In this document: positions 57,245 to 64,000 of the stretch, piece by piece
Layout: the number at the start of each line of letters is the position of its first letter
How positions within the stretch are numbered: position 1 is the stretch's first letter
Assembly: GCA_032191485.1 (NCBI GenBank)
Contig: JAVDOI010000042.1
Location: 382,001 to 446,000, forward strand
DNA from: Leptoclinus maculatus
Lineage: Eukaryota > Chordata > Actinopteri > Perciformes > Stichaeidae
Direction of reading: 5' to 3'
Length of the DNA: 64,000 bases
Notes under the pieces: model-generated
The model's database searches: none
What the model was told of the DNA's origin: nothing
What the model saw: the letters and a program-made list of their open reading frames with translations, nothing else
Made by a program: the position numbers and the translations under genes

Positions 57245-57545
57245 TTAAATCAGTGACCAATATAGCCCCCCCTTCTTTTCAATAACAGTAATAAGCCTTC
57301 CATTCATGGATTCTGTCACTTTCTTGATCTGTTGACGATCAACCACAGCCTCCCAGACACTGTTCAGAGAGGTGGACTGTTTTCCTTCACCGTAAATCTC
57401 CCGTTTAAGAAGGGCCCACAAGTTCTCAATAGGGTTTAGGTCAGATGAGGAAGGGGGCCATGTCATTATTCTTTCACCTTTAAGGCCTTTACTGGCTAGT
57501 GTTAAGGCCAGAATATCTCGATGGAGCTGCAAGGCCGCAGCGCTG
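57245..57545 (-). pseudogene. Tc1 transposase, C-terminal part
   Basis: The reverse strand gives LQLHRDILALTLASKGLKGE and MTWPPSSSDLNPIENLWALL, with the catalytic Glu of the DDE triad in NPIEN. It runs to a normal C-terminus near the left inverted repeat. It is separated from the rest of the protein by the LTR-like insertion. Confidence 0.9.
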
Positions 57546-57980
57546 GTCCGGTTATTTGTTTACGACTTACTGCGCATGTGCACCAAATAAGTTGCTGAAT
57601 TCAGGTTTCAAAGTAAAACTTGTATTTAATATCAAATGCAATCTGAATTAACTATCGATAGTAAAATGCTCTCGAGAACAGAGACCACACACTCTCACCC
57701 TCTCAGGGCCCTGTTCCTCGTACGTCGCTAACTAATTAGCGAGATAAGTTTGAGGATGAGATCGGATATATCAGGCTTTTCCGGTTCCTCGAAGCAGGTT
57801 TAGCTCAATCACCATAGCAACACATCAATAAGCTTGAACCTGCTCCAGAGCAGGCTCAAGCTGAAGGAAGATGGATAAGTTCACCACTCCCCCGGCAAAA
57901 ATGTCATCTCCCTTCCTCATCCCATTAATGAAGGAGCGATATTAGTTAGATTAGCGTTTTATAGGGAGAGAGTTCTTCGA

Positions 57981-58098
57981 GATCGGTCCGTGTACGTTTT
58001 GATCGTCTGTTTTACCGTTCATTCGATGAAACGAAAATACGGAAATGTCCGTATTTTAACGGTAAAACAGATGACTAAAACGTACACGGACCGAGATC
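57981..58098. repeat. Nested hairpin inside the Harbinger-like element
   Basis: GGTCCGTGTACGTTTT with CTGTTTTACCGTT in the left arm pairs with AACGGTAAAACAG and AAAACGTACACGGACC in the right arm, with only small mismatches. Inside it, AAAATACGGA and TCCGTATTTT form a second stem with loop AATG. Confidence 0.9.
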
Positions 58099-58129
58099 GC
58101 CAAGATCCCTTATCCCATCACGATGACTT

Positions 58130-58380
58130 CCTATACGAGCGCTATCGATTCTGAAGACAAGGAATCATTTATTAACAAGACCTTCTCGAGTCATACATGG
58201 TGAACACCACACGAGCATTGACCGTCTCACAGACTGGATCATAGCCGTGAGCTGTTTTGCGAGTGGTACATTATTGTACAGTGTCGGCGATGCCGCTGCA
58301 TGCCGTGCTGTTCGTAAAGTTTATTTGGTGCTTAAGAAACTTATGGATGTGTTCAATACATTACCATGGCACATATTGTA
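58130..58380 (+). pseudogene. Harbinger transposase fragment
   Basis: SCFASGTLLYSVGDAAACRA followed by VRKVYLVLKKLMDVFNTLPW matches the region before the DDE domain in Harbinger transposases. Stops and shifts upstream (58130-58246) disrupt the rest, and the catalytic domain is absent. Confidence 0.75.
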
Positions 58381-58645
58381 TGGACTCACCATTCTGAATC
58401 ATGTTTGTGTGCTTAGTTTTTACTTGTTCCCATGTCCTCTTGATGGCTGGTTAAACTACATGGGGCTTGAAAGCACTCATAATTATATGACAGTGTTATT
58501 AGTACACCATAGCATATCATTATTGTACTCATGATAAGAATAGAGAGAATCACACAATTTCTTTTCACTGCTTCAATTGATTGAATGTCTGATTATGAAT
58601 AATATACATACTGATCCGCCCATACACAGATTCACACACACATAT

Positions 58646-59225
58646 TCAAACTCCTAGTTCTATATGGTAATCTACACATACATGTATAGACACATGTATA
58701 GTATGATACATAAGCGCATACAGTACATATATCCTCTGTCCATGAAAAGATTCATCAGAAAAAAAACGCACGTGAAAAGTGAAACCTATGAACACGTTGG
58801 TTGACAGCTTATGAAAAAGTAGTATTAGGTTTCTACTATAAGTACTAGCCTTTTCTGAAGCCGCTAGCTCCATGGTAACATCCGCTAGTACATTCACTAG
58901 TACATTCGGGTCTGTAATGTATCTTTTGCCGTCGAAATGCTGCAAGACCTGACTTGCAGCGGTCATGGCGACTGTGGACAGTGTTTGTTTGGGCTCCTTT
59001 TGTGAAAAATCCATAAAAAATAAAAGAAAATCGATGTTTTCTTTGCAAAGATGAGGATTTTGTGCATGCTGGGATACCAAAAACGGCCATGGTTTGTGAC
59101 GTAATTTTCGTAAGCAAGCCGTACCAACGGAAGGGATGGCGGTGTTAGATTTAGCCATGATTATGGTCTTGACTTCCTCATATGCGTTCATGATCATCTC
59201 CTGCTCGCCAGCGGAGAAAAAAGAC
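58646..59225 (-). pseudogene. Harbinger Myb/SANT-like protein fragment
   Basis: The reverse strand reads SAGEQEMIMNAYEEVKTIIM followed by AKSNTA, the start of the Myb/SANT-like DNA-binding protein that accompanies Harbinger transposases. The SANT core after it appears deleted, because the next residues (IPSVGTACLRK) do not fit. A later piece (LVNVLADVTMELAA) resembles the C-terminal part. Open for 183 codons but internally deleted. Confidence 0.65.
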
Positions 59226-60152
59226 GCTCTTTCTTTTACTTTATTCGCTATTGTACTGTTAGAAAATCATGGTTTCGGTGATCGATGCTTACTCCCTTTG
59301 ACGTAAAACGGGCACGCCCAATTATCCTGATGACTGAGGTCTTGCTCGACTTAGCGAGACTGTTTGAGCGCTGATCAGCCTTTGAGGAACCGAGATAGCC
59401 TGCCTTCAATCATCTCGCTAATTCAAGCTGGATCATTGGACATTTGATCGACTTAGTTGAGCGACGTACGAGGAATAGGGCCCAGGTCTCACATCAAAGG
59501 ATGTTCTGTGGAGGGATCATGTAGGTCTGTGGGTCTGACCTCTGTTCCCTCAAACAAAGCTTTTATACTGCAGAAAAGACAGGGGGGTCAAATCGTCATA
59601 AAAACTGCAGGTGAGCCAATCGGTGTTACTCAAACATTTGATCATCTTGGCCACTGTCTTGAACCAATCGATGCCTGTCTTTCAGTTACAACCATTTGGC
59701 TGTACTTCGATTCCTCTCTCTCCAACAGCCCTTCTGGTGCCTTCACAGCTGGAGACGTCCTTTGAAGCTCATCTCTGCATTGTCTTCTCCGCATTCCTGC
59801 TGCCTTTATGACCTCAGTCTTCCTGTCTCCCTCCTACATGTCCCTAAATCTGACCCTATCTGACCCTTCTTACAGTGTTCAATACTTCAGTGTTTAATAC
59901 TTTTATGGCTTATACATATGGCTTAATACATTCAATGTGTCAATATACTGTAATATATAATATCCTCTATTTGTAAACCTCCTGTAAACATAATACATCT
60001 CATAGATAAATATATTGCAACTCTTTAACCCATCGTAACATTCTTATTATTTTGACACTTCTATTCACCATAAGAGGTGCTAATCATCATACTAAACTAA
60101 TTCTAATACTAAAATCCCACTAATTCTATCTTTAATACTGAAATCCTCCACA

Positions 60153-60760
60153 CTAGCCACGCAGTGGAGTACTTGGATGCATGCAATGGAGCATTGTCCT
60201 GCATAAAAATCATGGTCTTCTTGGAAGATGCAGACCTTTTCTTGTACCACTGCTTGAAGAAAGTGTCTTCTAAAAACTGGCAGTAGTTTTGGGAGTTGAT
60301 TTTGAGTCCATCTTCAACCTGAAAAGGTCCAACTAGCTCATCTTTAATCATACCAGCCCATACCAGTACCCCACCTCCACCTTGCTGGCGTCTGAGTCGA
60401 AGTGGAGCTCTGTGCCCGTTACTGATCCAGCCACGGGCCCATCCATCTGGACCGTCAAGAGTCACTCTCATCTCATCAGTCCATAAAACCTTTGAAAAAT
60501 CTGTCTTCCGATATTTCTTGGCCCAGTCTTGATGTGTCTTGTTCAGTGGTGGTCGTTTTTTCTCAACACGTTTCTTGCGACTCTGTTGACTATTTGCAAC
60601 AAAACATTTGATGGTTCTGTGATCAAGCCTCAATATCTTATCAATTTCAAGAGTGCTGCATCCCTCTGAAAGACTTTTTTTTTTTATTACAATTTTTGAC
60701 TTTTCAGTCAGTTAAATCTCTTTTTTGGCCCATTTTGCCTGAGGAAAAGAAGCTGCCTAA
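60153..60760 (-). pseudogene. Tc1 transposase, N-terminal and middle part
   Basis: A likely start MGQKRDLTD near 60740 is followed by a stop and a helix-turn-helix remnant (STLEIDKILRLDHRTIKCFV). LWTDEMRVTLDGPDGW and FMQDNAPLHASKYSTAW then carry the first and second catalytic Asp. Between RKKRVEKKR and PPLNKTHQDW the second DNA-binding helix region is missing, so the protein was already defective before the LTR-like element cut it at about 60152. Confidence 0.88.
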
Positions 60761-61084
60761 TAATTGTGCACACTAATAGTTGCCCAATAATTGTGCACAC
60801 AGATATTCTCCTAAGAAAGCCAAAACCTTACTTTTACTTTCTTAAATATTCAGGTTTGAGGTTTATTAACATTTTGGATTGACCGAGAGCACTGTAGTTG
60901 TTCAATAAAATGAATCCTCAAAAATACAACTTGCCTACTAATTGTGCACACAGTGTAAAGAGAATCATCATGTTTGATACAACCAAGGTATTTGCACATC
61001 TTATTAATTTTTATTTTTTAAATTCAATGAACCGAGCCGGTACCGAAGAAAGCTATTTTCGGTAGCAAATTTTTGAAAAGTTTG

Positions 61085-61530
61085 AACGAAGAATTTCTCA
61101 TGAACCGAAGCATGTGTAACACTTTACACACTCAAAACACAATAAAACATGATCTACGACAACATTCCTAGCCTCGTGCTAAATATCGTCACTTTTTCGC
61201 GTTCATTTGGCCGAGATACACATCAGAAATAGTCCTTCAAAAGACGCTAATCAACCGGCCGGCCTAAAGCTATGTAGTTAGCAGCCGTAGCATTCAAGCA
61301 CGCTTCGAACCTACATCTCCAATTCCGTCTCTGGGAAACCCTTCAAAGTTGACCGGGGGGACAGCAGCCCCCAGCAACGATAACTCAGCCAAATAATTAT
61401 GGGATGGTACTCACAGTTTTGAAGCAAAATCATCAAACAGTGTCCTTGTACTCCATTTTGACCGCTGAAACGGCTCCAACGGTCCATTTCCGTTGTAAAA
61501 AACATTGTGAAACAAAGGAAGGGGGGGTCA
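61085..61530 (-). repeat. Interspersed repeat, inverted copy of 1-405
   Basis: The reverse complement matches 1-405 over most of its length, including the self-complementary core GGGGGCTGCTGTCCCCCC. The flanks (60961-61084 and 61531-62156) show no gene. Confidence 0.75.
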
Positions 61531-62156
61531 AACACGCGGGGGGACAACATTGCAGCAAGGCAGTCTCGGCTGTTTACGCGCCGGCTCTTCGGCTTAGATC
61601 GGATTTTTTCGGAAAACTAAAGACTTCCTGGTAAATCTGTTAACGCCATTCGATTGGCCACATCCAGCCACGTGCACAGAGTGAAAAAAAATCGACCAAC
61701 CAGGGGCTCTACAACGGCCCAATACACACCAGCTATTGCGCAATCCTCCCGTAGCTCGCCGGCCTGGAGAGCTTTGGAGACGGTTCCAGCTCTCCAAAAT
61801 GATTTCTAACTGCTGTATGTGATAGCTTGTGCATGTAGAAGGATAAAGGAAGTTAAATATATAGTTATTTAGCTTCTAAAAGTACAATGGAACAGCTGGA
61901 GAGGCTGTTTCTCACATGACGACCTCTCGTGACCTCTCGTACACGTTTATGTCTCTTGCTCTGGCCTACTTCACTCTATTCACTCCAATTCTTTTGTCAT
62001 ATGAGCAAACCGTTCTTAGTGTTAATAATTCTTTGCAATGGTTCAAATAGACCTTGTAGTTGGAGTGTAGGGCCCTTTGAGTATGTGTAAAATATTTTCG
62101 AAAATTTGTCCAAAAATCGTCTAGGGCCCAAAAGGTTAAATGGATTAAAATCTCAC

Positions 62157-63960
62157 CGTTTTCCTGGTTGTCATAAAAGCCAGCAAGTTGTTCTCCAAGT
62201 CCACAACCACTGGAGTTTGAATGCAATGTCTGAAAGGTGGCAGGAGCAAATTAATTAAGTGTTACAAGATTAGAGTAAATTGTCTTAATTATCTGCACAA
62301 ACTGCTCTTGTACCAATTCAAATGTTCAGATATTTGTTAGATATGTGTACAATTTACTTACTTTAAAGGAGATTATTCTTAGCAATGCCACCTGCCTTCA
62401 ACCTAGAAGTTTCACAAAAGCACTGAAACAAATTGTCTTTCTTTTGACAGACATTCAAGTATTTCAAAGAATTGAATACTGACTTGAACTTTACCCCTTC
62501 CACATCTGGTTTATCTTGGGTCTGGATGCGATCAACAGCAGAGTTGTAGCTGTCAATGGTGCGCTCTGGTCCGCACAGATTTGGATCGTCACCCTGAAAT
62601 TCAGATCGGGTTATTAGGCAGTACCTACAGAAATATTGCGAGTGACTGAAATGTTCAGTGAATGCATGAGAGCACAAACGATCTCCTGCAATGCAATACA
62701 AGGTTCCTTTGACTACTGTTTCATCTGATACTACAATCCCGTTCTCCTCCAAATCCTTCAAGTCTGTTAGTAATACAGAGAACACCTTATGCCCAAATGT
62801 TTTGTAATCTTTCTCTCTACACAATAAAACAAGTGATATGTGGTTTGTGTCAGACCTTACATGAACTGGCAAATTAGCATCAGATACATAGACAGCTAAT
62901 ATTTTATGTATTGTCTTTGCAGAGCCTAAAGGGTCAACAACTTCAAAAGCATCCTGGTATAGTACTAGCTTGAAGCATGATGGATTTTGACCAAAAAAAA
63001 TCATTGGATTTCTGACCATCACTAATGTCGCTTAGAACATCTGACTCTGAGGGAGACTCAGTTGAGTGCTCTCCTGACACACAGTTCTTCCACAGATCAG
63101 ATTCCAACAAACATTTTAAAGTCTCTCTCACAGGCACATAATATGCAAACATATCAGTCCTGTTCTCATCTCGTCCTAAAAACATTTTCTTAGGCTCAAC
63201 ATATTTGAACCCTTTTTTTGAACGACTGAGCTCTTGAATATGCTGTCCTCATTGGCCCTCTATGACATGCAGAGAAAAGATAAAATTCTCAAAGACTCAC
63301 AAACTTTGCTGATGTCCTCATCTGATAATGGTGTGTCATTTTTAAACAGTGAAGTTAGTTTGGTCCAAGCAGGTAGTAGAAACTGTCCCTGCAATTTAAA
63401 GTAGAATAAATAGAGAAAAAGATCACTGAAGTTTTCAGAAATATCCATATCACCTTTATCTGTGCCGGTCTCTGTAACATTTTCTGAGTCATGCACGTGA
63501 GGGCCACAGTCATGTGATTCAGTTGGAACAGCTGATGACCGAGGAGAAGCAGATTCTCTGTACATGTCACTAATACTGCTGTCTGCTAAATCTTTGTGTC
63601 TCCGTGACATGTGGGCGGTAAATGAAGATCTGACCGTGAAAACATTTTACCATCCACTCACTTTAATAATTAGCTACTTTGTGTCTGGACACTTGCGTTC
63701 ACATAACGCCATAGCGCATTCATGAGCGGTAACGTTAACAGACATGTTATAAGCGGTAACGTTAACAGCTGTCCCAACAGTAACGTTAGCTGTAGCTGAT
63801 ACATTATCGTTATGCCTTTGGTAGAAATGAGCCTTAAACGCTCCATATCTAACAAAGGTCTGCTTGCAACCGGCTTCAACGCACTTAAATAAAGTTCGCA
63901 ATGAAACACATAACCCCTCGATGTTTTAACGGACTTGCCACAGAAATGACCAGTAAGCAT
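62157..63960 (-). pseudogene. EnSpm/CACTA-like transposase, N-terminal half, intron-containing and degenerate
   Basis: Reverse strand, reading from the right edge. A C2H2 finger is visible, CVEAGCKQTFVRYGAFKAHF followed by YQRH (about 63860-63800), with an upstream finger-like piece (MLTGHFCGKSV) in another frame. Next are an acidic linker with a helical stretch (63610-63260), then LGRDENRTDMFAYYVPVRET (about 63185) and, after a shift at a run of Ts near 62992, CFKLVLYQDAFEVVDPLGSA, HISLVLLCREKDYKTFG and HSQYFCRYCLITRSEF. That core resembles EnSpm-type transposases. A stop lies just before a GTAAGT donor near 62357, and a further exon with good splice sites lies at 62157-62229. The C-terminus is not here; a similar C-terminal piece occurs at 12104-12937. 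Confidence 0.65.
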
Positions 63961-64000
63961 TTTCTTAGCAAACCTTTGGTAAAGTAAGCTAGCTAATGTT

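Larger units (their letters stand above)
57706..59483. mobile_element. Harbinger-like DNA transposon remnant, 1.78 kb
   Basis: Inverted ends GGGCCCTGTTCCTCGTACGT and ACGTACGAGGAATAGGGCCC. The flanks fit a short duplication (AGG, or ambiguous because GGGCCC is itself a palindrome), which is not the TWA usual for Harbinger. It contains a transposase scrap on the + strand and a Myb/SANT-like protein scrap on the - strand, the two-gene layout of Harbinger elements. Confidence 0.8.
57555..60152 (-). repeat. LTR-like repeat, copy C, inside the Tc1 transposase
   Basis: On the reverse strand it starts TGTGGAGGATTTCAGTATTA (60152 downward) and includes the uninterrupted AAGAATGTTACGATGGGTTA (near 60030-60049), matching both flanks of the retrovirus in copy A. 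It ends near GTGCACATGCGCAGTAAG. It is split by the Harbinger-like element. The left boundary is uncertain by about 15 bases. Confidence 0.8.
56958..60955 (-). mobile_element. Tc1-like transposon, interrupted by nested insertions
   Basis: Long inverted ends of about 190 bp: the left begins CACTGTGTGCACAATTATTA and the right ends TAATTGTGCACACAGTG with the same inner words. TA flanks both ends (56956-56957 and 60956-60957), the Tc1/mariner target duplication. The transposase on the reverse strand is split: N-terminal and middle part at 60153-60760, C-terminal part at 57245-57545. Without the inserted 2.6 kb the element would be about 1.4 kb. Confidence 0.93.

Noticed and set aside
50398..64000. 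A TM3/TM4 exon of the glycine receptor within the window
   Set aside because: I looked for the expected SYVKAIDIW-type coding sequence with an acceptor and did not find one on the + strand; the remaining exons are presumed to lie beyond the right edge.

Overview
The window reads as nuclear DNA of a teleost fish. The evidence is an exon-by-exon glycine receptor alpha subunit gene with long introns, and a transposon mix typical of fish: hAT, Tc1, Harbinger, EnSpm/CACTA, L2/Rex-type LINEs, DIRS, tRNA-derived SINEs and an endogenous retrovirus. No bacterial-type operons, tRNA genes or CRISPR arrays were seen. All calls come from reading the sequence by eye; no database search was run.

Layout. 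Positions 1-667 hold an interspersed repeat. Positions 668-12100 are one older LTR-like repeat split by a young endogenous retrovirus (786-11459). The provirus has 389-bp LTRs that I read as identical, a 4-bp target duplication (TTAC), a primer site matching tRNA-Ser, a 2.4-kb leader, an open gag, a UAG between gag and pol in the same frame, a pol broken by deletions, and an open env-like frame fused to the end of integrase. Its most unusual part is a domain with two HxT motifs between protease and reverse transcriptase, which looks like a 2H phosphoesterase. A hairpin plus polypurine tract module occurs twice after env.

Positions 12100-16365 are piled-up transposons: an EnSpm transposase piece, a hAT element with perfect 8-bp duplications, a nested MITE and two more LTR-like copies. 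From 21064 to 50397 lie seven coding exons of a glycine receptor alpha gene on the + strand, closest to glra3. They encode the signal peptide, the ligand-binding domain and TM1-TM2. The TM3-TM4 exons were not found and should lie beyond the right edge. The introns carry hAT, LINE, SINE, DIRS and microsatellite sequence.

The right flank (52380-64000) is repeat-rich. It contains a three-level nest at 56958-60955: a Tc1 element interrupted by an LTR-like repeat, itself interrupted by a Harbinger-like element. It ends with a degenerate EnSpm-like transposase gene on the - strand at the right edge.

The glycine receptor gene is the only host gene I can support. All other coding regions belong to mobile elements.
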